Source: Brugia malayi (Eukaryota; Nematoda; Chromadorea; Rhabditida; Onchocercidae). Taken from it: a stretch of DNA of 64,000 bases. Positions 1-14,213 of this stretch are shown one piece after another (positions within the stretch are counted from its first letter, which is position 1; each line of letters starts with the position of its first letter). The DNA lies in the NCBI RefSeq assembly GCF_000002995.4, contig NW_025062475.1, positions 806,001 through 870,000 on the forward strand, given 5' to 3'. The notes under the pieces were generated by a model, which did not search any database, was not told the DNA's origin, and was given only the letters and a program-made list of their open reading frames with translations. The position numbers and the translations under genes were made by a program.

Positions 1-37
1 TGATAAATGAAACTGTCAAATATTATTATAATATGAG

Positions 38-70
<33 letters not shown>

Positions 71-3000
71 GTCAGTAATAATTTATCAGTGATTATTCTG
101 ATATTAATCTAAGTAAAAATATTAAAGAATAACATGCTGAAATAGTTTCCGGAAGTAATTCATAATTCATTTATGGATTGTGTGTAGTAGCTTTTCCGAT
201 TTTCCTGTTAAACTTTTAACTTTCCCAAATGGCTTTTTATATCTTTTGCCTTTTTATGAAGTCATTGTATTTATGAATTAATTCTTTTTGCTATATTTTC
301 AGTGGGGTAAATCGGTGTCATCAAAGCATTGAAAGCTAAAATAAGTCTTAATGGATTTATAAAGTTAATTTGTAGTAGCAAAAGTGATGATGATGATGAT
401 GATGTAGAATGAAATAAGATGGGTAGAATAAGGGAGACAGGGGTAAGAAAAGGGTAAGGTGTATATGAATAATGTTACCCATCAATCAACCCGAAATAAA
501 AGAGGAATTGATGGGACACAATAAAGCGGTCACTGTAAAAGTTACTCTCTTCCCTATCCTTCGACATGTATCACATCTTGTTACTATGATACATTGACGC
601 AACAGCTGTCGTTGTCCTGAATTCATAAAAGCCGCTTAGCAACCTATTGTCAACCTAGTCGTCGATCTTGCTAACCATTTCTCTTCAAATTTTAACAATT
701 TTGTTAAGCTTTTCTCAAAAAAAAAAAATTGTTTAAAAAAATAAAATAGAAAAATGAAGCAAAAGAAAAATAACAAAAAAAAAAAGAAGAAAATACAAAA
801 TAAAAAAATAGGAAATAATAAAATTTGAGAAAAAAAAATGATCAAAATTATGATATTAAAAAATTTAAAAATTTTTTTATTACTTTCAAAAAATTTTTAC
901 TTAAGACAAAAAATAAGAAAAAATAAAATAATTTTTTCTTATAGTTTCACTTGATAAAAATTAATTGAAAATTAATTTTTTCTTTTCTTTGCTTTTTTTT
1001 TTTTTTTTTTTTTTTTGTAATTTTAAAAAGTCTGTCACTGTGATAAAAATTTTTGTTTAAAATGTTGTGCAAATGTTTCATTAATTTTCATTAATATATC
1101 TTTTAATTTAAAACGATTAGAAATTAATTTCTGCTAATTAAGAAATGGCAACAACAATTGACATTGTTGAACTTTCCTCAACTGCGCAATACTTTTTTAT
1201 CGTTGCGATTTACAAAAAAAAAATGAAAATTTTATAAGTTTGAAATTTTTAAAAAATAAATAAAAATATATTCAGAAAAAAAAAAACAAATAATCAATTT
1301 TATTTAAAAATAACTAACTTTTTTGCTACTCAAATAAAAGAATTTAATTGGTAAATTAATTGTTAAGCATTAAATTAAATAGTGTTGTAAAAGAAAAGAT
1401 TTAGTTGTAAAAAGATGAAAAAAAAAAATTTTAAAAGAAAAAAAAAACCCAATCATTTTGTCTTTTCCATTTTAAAAATTTTTGCAGAACACAAAAAATA
1501 AATTAAGACGAAAAGGAAATTTTTTTTTAAATTTATTTTAATTAATTTATTTTTTTTCTCAAAATTTTTTTTTTTAGTTTAACATTGCGAAAATTTTTGT
1601 CTTCAGAAAAGTTTTATGATGTTAAAATTTGATTAATTTGATTTTATTTAAGATAAAAAATGGCAAATGAATGGTAAATAAAAACAATTGCTTCTTAGTT
1701 TGACTTAATAAAAAATTAAATGACAATTAATTAATTAATCAATTGTTATCATTCACTGCTGACAGTATTGTTTGATTTCTATTGCAATATATGTGAGCTT
1801 TGTATATGAAAATAAAAATTTTATTGAAATTTTATTTTGCAAACAGAAAGAAAGCTTAATTCGATATTTTTTCGAAATATTTTAGAAAATAGAAGAAAAC
1901 GAAAAAGATAAAATAAATAAAAGGAAGAAGAGCAAGTTCAATGAAATTTCCTTATTGTTAATTTATTTTAAAACAATTTAAAAAATATGTTGATGAGAAG
2001 AAATGAGTGAAAGATACAAATATAAACTTGATCTGTTGACATGTTTTAGTGTCATCTTTCTTTTTGTTTTCTTTGTCCTTTTTAATTTGATCTAATAAAA
2101 TGACAATTAATGCTTCAATCTTTTTCGTTCAAATTTCCTTTTTTTTTTTTTTTTTCTCATTTATTTTTGGTCGGTTAATCTTTAATAAAAACAAAAAATT
2201 AAAATTATAGTAAAATTGTAAATTTACATTGATAATGAAAATTATTTTTTGGTATTTTTCAAACAAATATAATTTAATGCAAAAATTAGGAATTTTCAAG
2301 TTGACACAATTAATGAAAGTATGTTGGTTTAGCTATGCTACAGTATCCTTATGAATATTTCTTCATCATTAACCTATTCATTCATTTACTTTTTCACAAT
2401 AGATTTCATTTCATTTCATTTTTAATTAATCAAATTTGGATAAGCAAAAAAAAAAAAAATTGTCAAATATTTTTGGTTTAATTATATATTTTACTTTTTC
2501 AAAAAAAAAAAAAAAACGAACAAATGAAGTAATATACATTGCATAATGTATTTTATTGTCATTTAGTATTATCCTTTTAATTTAGTTATACAATTAAATT
2601 TTAATAATTTTCAAAATTTAGAGTTATTTAAAAGTTAGAAAACAAAACAAAAATTTTTTTTCGTTTTTTCATTTTTTTTTAAAAAAAAAAAAAAAAAAAC
2701 GTAATGAAAATTTGTTTATGGGTGTGAATGCTTGCAATAAATGAAATATTCTGAAACGTCAGATGTTCCGTTTTTTTTTTTTTTTTTTTGCCTTCTCTAC
2801 CACCGTTTCAATTTTATTTAACACATTTAAAAAAAAAAAACGAAGAAAGATGCGGCAAATTTTGGAGAAGAAAAGATGAATGATGAAATGATTTGAATTG
2901 GTTTGTGATGGATGATGATACGATAGAAATTGAACAACTTAACTAGGATTATTCTCGATCAATCAGGGACTATCATCATTTACCATCGATAATGAACCAT

Positions 3001-3542
3001 CCATTTTGTATTAGTTATCATTTTGACAAGAAACAAACAGAAAATCAAGATAAATAGATAAAGGGAGAGAGAGAGAGAGAGGGAGAGTATAAAGAAGACA
3101 GAAAAAGTAAAAGTTAAAAAAAAAATCACTTTTGTATTAATAATGAATTATATAAATCTTTTTTTATATATAAAGAAATATATAAAATTTTTCGTAATAG
3201 ATTTTAAAATTGTTTATATATTTATGAATGATAATATTTCGGTGATAATAGTGATAATAGTATAATTAAAACTTTTTGGATTAATAGATTTCAAATAGTA
3301 GTATTATTAATTATATTTTGCTGATGCTTTTTCTATTTAATTACCGCTTTCATTTTTTCAACTATTTTTTTAATAGTTGACATAACATATGATTTTATTA
3401 ATATTATTTCAAATAATTTAATTTAAATCTCAAAATATGAATAAAGAAAAAATTTCTCCACCTATCTTAGAGCATTTACAATTATTACTAATGTTATTAA
3501 TAAATGTTGTAGTGCAAAAAAAAAATTTTGCACGAAAATTAA

Positions 3543-4100
3543 TAGTAACAATGTATCTCTCACAACTATTATTATCATTATCATTAATATTGTTATTATC
3601 GTTATCATCATCATCATTAGAAAAAAGTAATATTATTATTTTTATGACTATCAACAATACTATTATTGTCATCAGTTATTAATACTGTTATTTTCGTGAT
3701 TACCATTGGTATTATTATTATTGTCAACATTATCATTATTGTTGCGATTATTATTGTCATTGTTGTTATTGATATCATTGTCATCTTCGTCATCATCATT
3801 ATCATTATTGTCGTGATTATTTTTGTCATGATTACAATTGATATTATTATTTTCATCGTTATTATCAGTAATATTATTGTTGTAATAATAGTTATTAATA
3901 ATAGTATTACTATTTGCTACCATTATAATCATTAATATTATTGTCGTGATTATTCTTGATATTATTATTGTCATAATTACAATTGATATTATCATTTTCA
4001 CCACTATCATCATTAATATTATTATTGTCATGATTATTATTAATAATAGTGTTATTATTTGTTGTCATCACTACCATCATCATCATCATCATCGTCATAT
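3543..4100. repeat. Degenerate ATT/ATC array with a 133-bp higher-order unit
   Basis: About 560 bp built from ATT, ATC, GTC and GAT triplets, open in several frames on both strands and encoding only Ile/Val or Asn/Asp runs. Two long units line up as imperfect tandem copies: both start ATTATTGTCGTGATTATT (3804 and 3937) and end in a TATTTG(C/T)(T/Y)-ACCAT/GTCAT block (near 3922 and 4068). The period is about 133 bp. Confidence 0.75.
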
Positions 4101-5502
4101 TATTGTGAATTGCATCATTCCTCAAATCTCAGCAGATTAAAGAAGAACCAGACAGACAGTGGTAAATTTTGAAATGTACAGACTGACAAACAGACCATTC
4201 TCCTTTCCTATTAATCTTCCTCTCCCTTGTATACATAAACAGAGACAATGACAAGGGACAGACAGAGAGACAGACAAGGAGACAAAGAGATACATTGTAG
4301 TGATCACTATTTGATGACATCTTATCTTCTTGCCATTACCGTAGGATAATTTGTGGGAGTTGACTTCATTTCATTGTCAAACAATGAAAAGACGATAGTT
4401 ACACCTTTTTGAAGTACACAGCACATCATTTTAACGGTATTTTAAACAAATTTATAAAATCACAAAGAGTAAGGGAGAGAGAGAGGGGAAAAGGTAAAGA
4501 GAGAGAGAGGGAGAGAGGTAAAGAGAGAGAAATTGATACTGAAAAAATGTTAAATAAGAGGAGATAAATGTTTATGTAAGAATGAAATTTTGTATTGCTT
4601 AGGAGAAATTTTGAAAAATTACCTTTTTTGATCAATAATCGATCAATCAATCAATCAATCAATCAGTTCATTAAATCGATTTATATATCATCTGATTAAT
4701 ACATATCAATACACTATATATTTCACTTTTTTTTTCCTTTTTTTAACAACCAAAGGAAAAAAAAAATTATAACTTAAAAGATAAAAGTGCAAAAAAAAGC
4801 AAAAACGAAAAAATATTTCATTTCAAACTATTAGTTTTTGATCACTTTATTTTTTTTTTTTTTTAAATGATGCAACTAAAATTTACGTCAACGAATGATC
4901 TAACATATAATGACTGATTAATATGTTAACATATAAACAGAAAAAAGAAAAAAAGAAAAAAAAAAACGAAGTAAATAATTATTTGTAAAAGTAAAAATAA
5001 AATTAACAAAAATTTTTGTTTTTTTTTTTTTTTTTTTTTTGCTTAAACCTAGTAAATTTCTCGTTACATAATTCTTGGAATGATTAAATAGAAATGTCCA
5101 ATATAAATTTCCTATCTTAATATTATTGTTGTTGAGAATTTCTCTCAAATTTTTCTGCTATTGCTTAAAACCAATTTACTGCTTTATATATTAATTCTAT
5201 TCCATTGGGGGTTTTCTTTTTTTTTAATAGCATATTCACAATTTTCTTTTTCTTACTTTTTTTTTTTTTTTTGTAATAAATTTAAATAGTGCTTCGATTT
5301 GAATTTGAGTTTGAAAGCACTTTGTTTAGTATATGAGCTGCCTAAATGGTAAAAAGGTGTCTATTTACACATCTGCTATTAAATTCTCTCCTCTTTTTTT
5401 CTCTCTCTCTCTCTCTCTCTCGCTTTTTCTATTGAAATGGCGGTGATGAACAATGCGGAGCGCAGAGATTAGCTTGAAAAGATACCGGTAGCTTTTGATT
5501 AT

Positions 5503-5561
5503 TAGTTTGCTTGCTTGCTTGCTAGCTTGCTAGCTTACTTTTTAGCTTGATTGTTAGCTTC
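5503..5561. repeat. GCTT/GCTA short tandem array
   Basis: Degenerate tetranucleotide array (TTGC, then TAGCTTGC and TTAGCTTG variants) next to a G+C-richer patch at 5440-5500. No coding frame is supported. Confidence 0.6.
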
Positions 5562-7482
5562 TGGCTAATGTCGGTATGCTTTACTTTAAAGTGTTCACCG
5601 CTTTTCATTTCTAACTTCTTTTTCATTTTCTCTCTCTATTGCCGCTATTATCCCATTGCACTCATTCTCGACAAACCTTTGCTAACAACCACTAACACTT
5701 ACAAATGTCGAACAAACAATCATCTCGTGATAATATTTCAAAATAGAGAGGGAGAGAGAAATAGAGAGAGAGAGAGGAAAGATTATGTTTAATATTATTC
5801 TACTTCTAATACTTGCTCAATAAAATCCATCATAATAATAGTAATCTTTCAAAACTATTAGCATAATAGTTGAATAACTCGCAAAAACATATAAACGTAA
5901 AATACGTGAAATAATTGCGTGAAAATATAAATTCAATAAATCAAAAAAACAAAAAAAATTTGTATCTTTTGTTAAAATTTTAAAATTTTTACTTCTATTT
6001 TATGCTTTTTTTTTTTTTTTTAAGAACTAAAATTAAAAATATGTAATGTTTGTATTTTTATCCTGTTTCTTATAAATTTGTAAAAAAAAAAAAATTTAGT
6101 TCAAAAATTTTTGACAATTTTTTTTAAAAAAAAATAAATAAATAAGTAGCAAGAAGTAAATTAAAAAAAATGGAAGATGTTAGATTTGTTCGATGAATTG
6201 ATTAAATTGAATCGGAAAGAAAAAAAAAAAAGAAAATTTTTTTTCTTTTCTGTTCAATTGTACATTTGTCACACTAATTAAATTGTCTCCATTAAGAAAA
6301 ATGTTCAATGAAAAATTAATTTTCCCACTGAATGAACAACGACTTTTTAATTTTGACAAAATATAAATTATCACTAAAATTTATTAATTTTTGTTTTTCT
6401 ATTATTGCACAACTGGGATAAAAAAAAAAAAAAAAAAAAAGGTAATTACTACTGAAAAATATGATATTATTTGAAAATAGAAAAAAAAAAACAATTTTTG
6501 CAAAAAAAAAAAAGAGGAAAACAAATTTTTATTTATAGAAAATCGATTTTGGATAAATGAAAAATGCAATCATATGAATAGTAATGTTACCGTATGTATA
6601 AAATATGTTTTAGCAAAAATTTTTAAAACAATTTTTAAATTTTAAATTCCTCTGCAAAGTATTCCACCAAGAAATGGAAATAATTAATTTTTAAATTGAC
6701 ACTTACCGTTTTTACAATTAACAAATTTACGCCAAGTACATCAATTATGGTATGAATCATTGCTAATATATTTGTTTGTTTATTTAAATTCAATTATTTA
6801 CTTAAATATTTATGCGAAAAAAAAAATATATGCAATGCTTGCATATATTGCATACAAAACGAAAATGAAAATTTTCAATTTTGAATTAATTCCAATAAAT
6901 AAATATTAACAATAGAAAGGAATGATTGTTTTTTTTCTTTTTTTAGTCAAAGAAATAATTGTAAATTTTTTACTTTTATAGTTGAAAGATACGAATTTAA
7001 ATTTTAAAAACTTTTATCATTCCTCTAATTATTCATTTAATTAATCTTCTTTTTAAGTAATTAAATTAAATGGTTTTAATAGTTTTTGGCTCTGTCCCAA
7101 TAGATCTTTGGATCATTTTTTTTTTGTGTGACCTATGATTAACTTTCATTAACAATGAAAAAAAAAAAGTCAACTATTGATCTTTGTTAGAAATACTTGA
7201 TGAATTTAAAGAGAGAGAGAGAGAGAGACAGAGAAAGGGAGAAAGAAGAAATGAGAGAGTTAAAAAAAAGGAAGAAAAATGCAAAGATTTTTAGATAAAA
7301 ATTATTTTTTCAATGATTAAGCAAATATCATTGAAACTTTTTATCACATTTTGTATTTTGTTAATTAATTTAAATCAAAATTTTATTATAAATCAAACAA
7401 AATGACATATAATATTATATAAATTTTCTTTCAAAGTTTTTAAGAAAAAACAAAAAACAAAGTGAAAAAAAAAAAAACTTAC

Positions 7483-10400
7483 AAAGCCGTGCTTATCGGA
7501 GATATTATTTGTTAATTTCAATTTATGAAAATTTGCTCCCTTTGTCATCCAATGTTCACCGGTTGCCGGACTATCCGGATGTATGTACATACGTTTTGGC
7601 ATTTCTGGATCTGCTTTACCTGCTACCATCCATCGAGAATTGTGAAATTTGTAGCGACATTCATCAGCCGGTACAATGTCCATTAACAAAATATATTTGG
7701 AACGTTTGTCCAAACCGGAAAGTTTTACTTTGAAAGCCGGAAAAATCCGCCTATAATGTAAAAATGTACGAGCTAAAAAAAAAAAAAAGTCTGGAAATAT
7801 TAGATTAAACTTTTTATCTCTTAAGATTTTAAACAAAAATTTTGAACTAATTCAGGATGTTTAATTAAAATAAATTGTTTCGAATTTAAATTTTGACTTA
7901 ATAAGATTACTGTGAAATTTAATGCTGCCATTAGTAGGAAGTATGCAACAAATAGAATAGTTCGAATTAAGCAGTTTTTTCGAGTTTAAACTAAATTAAA
8001 ATTTAATAAATCAAATAAAGCAATGCTATTGCTATTAATAATTAGCCATTATTAAATTTCAAATTTACAATAGTTAAAATTGAATTATTCAATAGATAGT
8101 GCAATATGTTTTCTCTTCACTTATCTTTTTATTTATTTTACAGTTATGCAATTTTATCATGATTATATTCGTTTTATAATAGTAATTATTATTATAATAA
8201 TTAAATGTTTCACAATAATAATAATTATATGATTTTATTTGCTACAATTATATCTGTTATCATCAAATTATCGTCTTTATCAATAACATTTTCTATTTTA
8301 TACTGCCATCAATATTATTTCTTTTCTATTAATATAAATGTATTAAAAAATTTTTCTATGTAAGCCATATTTATTCTATCAATGAAATATTTTAAATTTT
8401 AAAAATAATATTTAATTAAAATTGTATGAAGAAAGTTTTGAATTAATTAGACAAACAGATATAACTGTAATTAAAGAATGAAAATATATTTAAGTCCCCA
8501 CATTCACACCCATCAAAATACATGCTCAATTCGTTGGAAAATGTCAACCAGATAACATCAATAAAATCATTTCGATCTGTTACATCAAATTTTCTTCTTA
8601 CCTTTTTCCATTTATTTCATCTATTGTCTTCTCATTTATGATACTAACTCATTTATATCCTTTCATCTCTTTTTCCTCATTTAAATCAACAATGTTTTGT
8701 AAATTTTCAAACAAAAGAAAATTTCACGAATGATAATGTCACCATTTAACAATAAGATGATAATATTTAATATAATTCGAAAAGTATCAAAATGTTAATA
8801 AAAATTTTTCATTCAATTTAAACATTTCATTTCAATAAAAATTATTGTTTTATTATAATTGTAGGAGAAATATAATAAATAATTTGTTTTTTTTTTATTT
8901 TCCAAAAGTTTTGAATTATTGTTACATTAAAATTTTTGATTTTATAATTTTTAAATGCATCGATTTTAATAATAATTTATTTTATTAAGTATTAATTCAT
9001 TAATTTTATTATACGCAAAAAATTTTTCAATGTTGCAAAAAAATTTTGATAATTTTAATTTGTTTATAATAAAACTGATTGAAAGAAATTGTTAAAGTTA
9101 AACAAATTTGGCATAAAAATTTGCATTAGTTTTATTTAAGCATTTAAATTTGATTAATTAACAAATAAATTGGAGTGATAAATGAATGATATGTTAAGGT
9201 AATATAATGGCCATACATGATTTTATCCGGAATAAATTTTCACTTGAGATAACCGGATTCATCACAATTGCTATTAACTGGATAGTATTGATGATATATT
9301 TGCTAATTCATTATGACAATTTTAAATGGTTAAAATTATAAATTACAATTGATTAATTAATATAATTAATTGACTTAAACTTGTTTTCGTTTAAAAGATG
9401 TAAAAACAAAAATTATTTTATTAAATTTTGTCAAAAATTTATCAAAATTGTTCAATTATTTTGCTTCTTTTTTTTTTTTTTGTTTCTTTTTTTTTCTCTC
9501 TCTCTCTCTCTTTGTCTTTATTACATTTCTAACAATTAATTGATGAAAAAAAAAAAAAGAAATCAGGAAACTAATCTTATTTTCATTGTTTCAATTTCAC
9601 ACCCATTAATTAAATTTAAATTAATAGATTGCAATGTGTTATCCATCTGATATACACCATCTTATTCACTTATAAACTGTCATAAATCTTTTTAACACAA
9701 ATGAAGCAAAATTGAGAAAGAGTCAACTACGGAGGACGACAACGACAGAAAAACGGGACGATGGAGAAAGATGGGTAAAGAATTGATAAATGGAAAAGTG
9801 AGATAAAATTGGATGAATGAAATGTGAAAAGGATTGTTGATCAAAATTTGAACAACTTTTTCAAATTGATCATTTTGTTTGTGTCACTGATAAGTGTCAA
9901 ATGTCACAATGATACAAACAGATTTAGATAGACATGCTTATCAGAAGTGTGTGATCTTTGAAGTGAAGTGATAAAGAAGAAAGGAAACTTTTAAATTATT
10001 TTCAATTAAATTTTAACTAGCATGTGTTTGTGTGGTTATTTATGATAAATCGTATGAGTATGGAAACTTATGATATGATAAAGTTATAATTTCAATATAT
10101 CAAGTATGATAAATCAGAAAAAAAGGACAATTTTGATAAATCTTATTCTCTTTTGTTTTATCAGTGATTAAGACTGATTAAGCAAAAAAACAAATATATT
10201 AAATTCAAATAAAAAAAAAAATTTTTTTTTTGATTATTATCTGTTTTAAAATTCATTAATTTCATCCATTGTTTTGTTTCTTTTTACTTAATTTTGTAAG
10301 AATGCAAGATGAATTTATATGAGTTAGAATATGGTGATAATATCACTGCTTTTTGATAAATGATAAATTAATCAAAAATTTATCACATTTTATAAATTGA

Positions 10401-13377
10401 AACTTTTAATTCTTTTCTTCAAATAATTTCATTACAATCATTGATTTAAAAAAATGAAAAGATTAAATGATTTTATTAAAATTTAGAATTGTTTTTTAAA
10501 AAAAAAAAAAAAAAATTACTCAACAAATTTTAAACAATTCTTACTATGTTAAAAATATTTTAATCAAAATAATTTTTTTTTCTATTTATAAATTAAATAT
10601 TGTGTAATTTTTTTGTTCTTTTTTAAATGTTGTGTAAATTATATCAATAATAATTTGCAGTGTAAGTTAATTTAAATTATAAATAATATACTTTCTATGC
10701 TAATATTAAATTGTAATATTAATTTATATGTAAAATTTCATATTTTATCAATTATAACTTGTAAGTAATAAAATTATTTCTATTCTAATCTTAGAATAAT
10801 TATGAAATTAAATTTTTAAAATAAAATTTAAGTATAAAAATACAAAAAGAAAAAAAAAAGATTAGAAACAAAAAAAAATCTCTCTTTTTTTTTAAAAAAA
10901 AGAGAGAGATAGAGAGAGAAAGAGATGAATCAATGAAAGATAACAATGAATAATAATAAAATGTATAAATTGTCATCATCTTTTGTCTGTCATTTAATTG
11001 AGTAATTTGATAAGAGGAAAAATCTTTTTGGTTTTTATTATCTTTTCAAAATATCTTTTTTTTTTTCCTCTTATTTCTCAAATAAAATTAAAAAAAAAAA
11101 AAAAAAGAAGAGCTATTCTTAAATTTTACACACAGATACATATATACGCAGAGAGAGAGAGAGAGAAAGTGGAGAGAGAGAGAGAGGGAGATAAAAGGAA
11201 GAAAAATTTGTCTGCCATTTTAATCGTTCTAAATTTTCTTCAATTTATACCAATTTTAAACATATGTTGTCTTTATTGTTAGTCATTTACGACATTCCAC
11301 TGTCATTTCCATTTTTAATTGTGCTGCTTATCGATTTGTTTCAAATTTTAATATCTAAAATTTAAGCGAAACTTACTCATTCATTCAATCATTCATTCAC
11401 TCATTCATTCAATCATTCATTCATTCATTCATTCATTCATTCCTTCAATCATTCATTCATTCATTCATTCAATCATTCATTCATTCATTCATTCATTCAT
11501 TCATTCATTCATTCATTCATTCCTTCAATCATTCATTCACTCATTCATTCAATCATTCATTCATTTCATTCCTTCAATCAATCATTCATTCATTCATTCT
11601 TTCAATCATTCATTCATTCATTCATTCAATCATTCATTGTTACATGTTTATTCGTTCATTTAATACATTTATTGATTTAATCCAAAAATTGATAGTACAA
11701 AATATTTCTTATCTCTTCATATCTTTATATCTTTTCTTTCTATCTGTCATTTTCTCCCTTTCTCTTCTTTTCCTTTTTCTTTCTGTTGCTATAAATAAAG
11801 TAATTATCAAAAATAATAATTGAAATTTGTGCCAAAATAATAGTTAATGAGGCATTTTCAATTCTCATTTATCATTAACAAGCAGATTTGGTTGTTCAAA
11901 TTGTTCATTTTAATGTGAAAATTTTTTTTTTTTTTTATTTTATTTTTTTTATCCATTTTTTTTTTTGATAGAAATTCTTGAGAGATTAGAATGCATGTTA
12001 AAGATATGTTGTAAAATTGTATAAAATAGTCAAAATGGATGAAAAAAAAAAAAAGATAAGAAAATAATGATTAAAAAATGTTTGGCATAAATATCTTTTC
12101 ATAAATAAATATATAATATATAAAATACTAAAAATATATATTTATAAATAAAGGTACATTATCTATTCATAAATAAATATATAATATATAAATACCAAAA
12201 ATATATATTTATAAATATAAGTACATTATATATTCATAAATATATAAAAATATAAATACATTGATTATGGAAAAAACAATGCTAATTATATGAATTATCA
12301 ACTTTTATTTTTATCAAATAAAAAAAAAAAAAGTTTTTAACTTAAGGAATAAATGAGTGCATTAACTTAAAGTAAGTAATAAAAGTGTTCGAGTGGTGAA
12401 TAAACTATTAATTATGAGTTATGAGATTTTTTATTTTTAAATTAAAGCTTAAAGTTTGTTGAGTATTTGTAAAATCAGAATAAAGCAAAAGAATGAATTG
12501 TAATTTTATTCAAAATGGAAAAAAGTTATGTGACAGTGTCCGAAATTAAATTATTAAAAGAAGAAATAAAAAAAAAAAAAAAACGAAATGAGGAAAAAAG
12601 AAGTTGAAATTACTTTAAAGCAAATGACGTAACTAATGATCTACGTAAAATAAACATATGTAAGTTTTAAGTTAAGATTAATGAGAGTACTGTAAACGTG
12701 CTTACAAATGATATATGAGGGATGCAAAAATAGGAAGAGTGAGGAATGTCAAGGAAATTAATGATAATGATTTAGTTACCTTGGCAAAAACATGATTATA
12801 AAACGATCAATGATTAGTTAAACTATTGGATGATAAATTATGATCTTTAGTAATTCAAATAAAAGGAAAGTTCCTTTTTTCTACTTTTTTTTTTTTCTTT
12901 TTTTTCTTAGCAACATTTTATACTAAAAATTGAATTTTAATTTAAAGCTAAAAATTTAACAATATTAGCTCATTTTTTTTTTTAGTATTAATTTAAAAAA
13001 GAAAAATTATAATAAAATATTTGTAAGATTTTCAAATTTAGAAAACAAAAATTTCGTTTTTTTTTTTTGATTTGCAAAAAGAAAAATTTTATGCACCTTC
13101 CACTTTTGGTGATAACCATTTCGGTACCACAATTACAAAATTGATCCCAGAGATTTTTATCATCCAATTCCACTTTTGGATCATCAATTATACCATCATC
13201 ATCCATAATTCGTGTACCTGTTGATGGTAATGATGGAGTAAATTCGGTTATTTCAGTTGGTAACCGAGGAAAAAAACCCGTTGGACCAGGTAATGATGGA
13301 AATGGTGGCGGTTGCAGATAAGGTGGTAGCAAAGCTAATTCTGGCCTTGCCAAAAATGGATTAAATGCCATGTGCAT
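7483..13377 (-). CDS. tbx-2: T-box transcription factor, TBX2/TBX3 subfamily (5' part only)
   Basis: Two coding exons: 13097-13377 (93 codons plus 2 nt) and 7483-7750, joined across a phase-2 intron; 183 residues are visible. Residues 1-8 (MHMAFNPF) resemble the MAYHPF start of TBX2/3, followed by a Pro/Leu-rich stretch (about 17-40). The T-box starts near residue 71 with [10 protein letters not shown] and continues with [41 protein letters not shown] and [11 protein letters not shown], nearly invariant in the TBX2 group. Exon 2 ends at GTAAGT in phase 0, so the second half of the T-box and the C-terminus lie outside the window. The start could be ATG 13377 or ATG 13371; a two-codon ORF (ATG TGT TAA) lies just upstream. 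The family acts in the nucleus as DNA-binding developmental regulators, often repressors. One difference is visible: RRIFP where the family usually has RRMFP. Confidence 0.93.
9888..10385. promoter_or_regulatory. Cluster of 12 TGATAA (GATA-factor type) motifs
   Basis: TGATAA or its complement TTATCA occurs at 9888, 9938, 9969, 10043, 10076, 10107, 10134, 10158, 10335, 10354, 10361 and 10380, that is 12 times in about 500 bp inside tbx-2 intron 1. The motif is A/T-rich, so some copies are chance, but this is well above a rough expectation of about one. It is a candidate intronic enhancer bound by GATA factors; function is inferred only. Confidence 0.35.
11374..11639. repeat. (ATTC)n array with ATTCAATC variants
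   Basis: About 265 bp of ATTC units interrupted at intervals by CAATC, CACTC and CCTTC variants, giving a loose higher-order pattern. It lies in tbx-2 intron 1. Confidence 0.9.
12096..12265. repeat. 67-68 bp tandem repeat, about 2.5 copies
   Basis: The unit starts TTCATAAATA at 12098, 12166 and 12233 and includes a shared block ATATATATTTATAAATA followed by GTACATTAT. Copies differ by a few substitutions and indels. Confidence 0.75.
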
Positions 13378-14134
13378 ACGGTACAATAATAATTTTAACA
13401 CATTACTAAAATGATTAGCTGATTATGATAGTAATATTATCGGCTTTCTTCAGTGAATATTGCCAGTACAATAATTGTAATAGTAATAATAATAACAGTA
13501 ATAATAATAATAATAATAGTAATACAATAATAACAATACCACAGGCCTTTTTCTTTTTTCCTTTCTTTCGATGAAATAATAATCAAATTACAGTAATTAA
13601 TCAGTAAATCAATGAAATTATTGATAGTATCATTTTAGCGACCATTTGATAACCATCCGTTAATATGCACACTGTAGAAGTAATCATTTGTTTTGTTTTG
13701 TTTTTTTTTTTTTAATTAATTAATTAATTTTTTTTTTCATTTCAAACGTATAATTTTTAAATAAATTCATTTGAAACGTATATAATTCTAGTAAAAATTT
13801 GTTTGTCTATAATAAATAATTAAAGACAAACAGCAATACTTGCATACATGAAAAATAGGTAATGATTAATTAATTAATTAGTTGATTAAAATTATCACTT
13901 ATCAACAATTAATTATTGTAATATATTGTATTAGTAATATCAAAAATGAATATATTAACCAAATATATGAATGCTATCTAATGTTACCAAAAAAATAAAC
14001 AAATAATCTAATATACCGTATCAAATGATGCAAAAGAAAAAAAAAAAAAAAGGAAAGAAGCAAAAATTTGATAATTGAAAGGTTTAAAAAAATTTCAATA
14101 GATAATAAGAAAACGTAATCACTTATTGATATGT

Positions 14135-14147
14135 CACATACATACGT

Positions 14148-14178
<31 letters not shown>

Positions 14179-14213
14179 TACACACATACACAACTACAGA
14201 CACATACATACAT
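14135..14213. repeat. (CA)n / (CATA)n microsatellite
   Basis: ACAC and ACAT units on the plus strand. Forms one arm of an inverted pair with the TG array at 14411-14491. Confidence 0.9.

Larger units (their letters stand above)
1..7482. other. Gene-free A/T-rich stretch downstream of the tbx-2 exons
   Basis: I looked for the expected next tbx-2 exons (the part of the T-box after NNISDKHGF) on the minus strand and found none, so they probably lie beyond the left edge. The stretch holds many A or T homopolymers, a (GAT)n run near 388-404, GA/CT tracts (3063-3091, 4472-4530, 5400-5421, 5748-5775, 7211-7228), an (ATCA)n run near 4640-4665 and the two repeat blocks listed separately. The open frames here are low-complexity. 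Confidence 0.6.
7751..13096 (-). other. tbx-2 intron 1 (5.3 kb)
   Basis: Donor AG|GTGCAT at the exon 1 end and acceptor TTATAG before exon 2. The intron splits the T-box between GGA-AG and G-CGG. It contains a TGATAA cluster (9888-10385), the ATTC array (11374-11639), a 68-bp tandem repeat (12096-12265), CT/GA tracts (9494-9512, 10900-10921, 11149-11190) and many A/T homopolymers. I saw no additional exon. Confidence 0.85.

Noticed and set aside
303..332. Possible plus-strand terminal exon (WGKSVSSKH, stop TGA) after a TATATTTTCAG acceptor
   Set aside because: Only nine codons and no upstream exon in view; it cannot be told from chance.
3430..4125. Several overlapping open frames on both strands
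   Set aside because: All arise from ATT/ATC triplet repeats and encode only Ile, Val, Asn and Asp runs.
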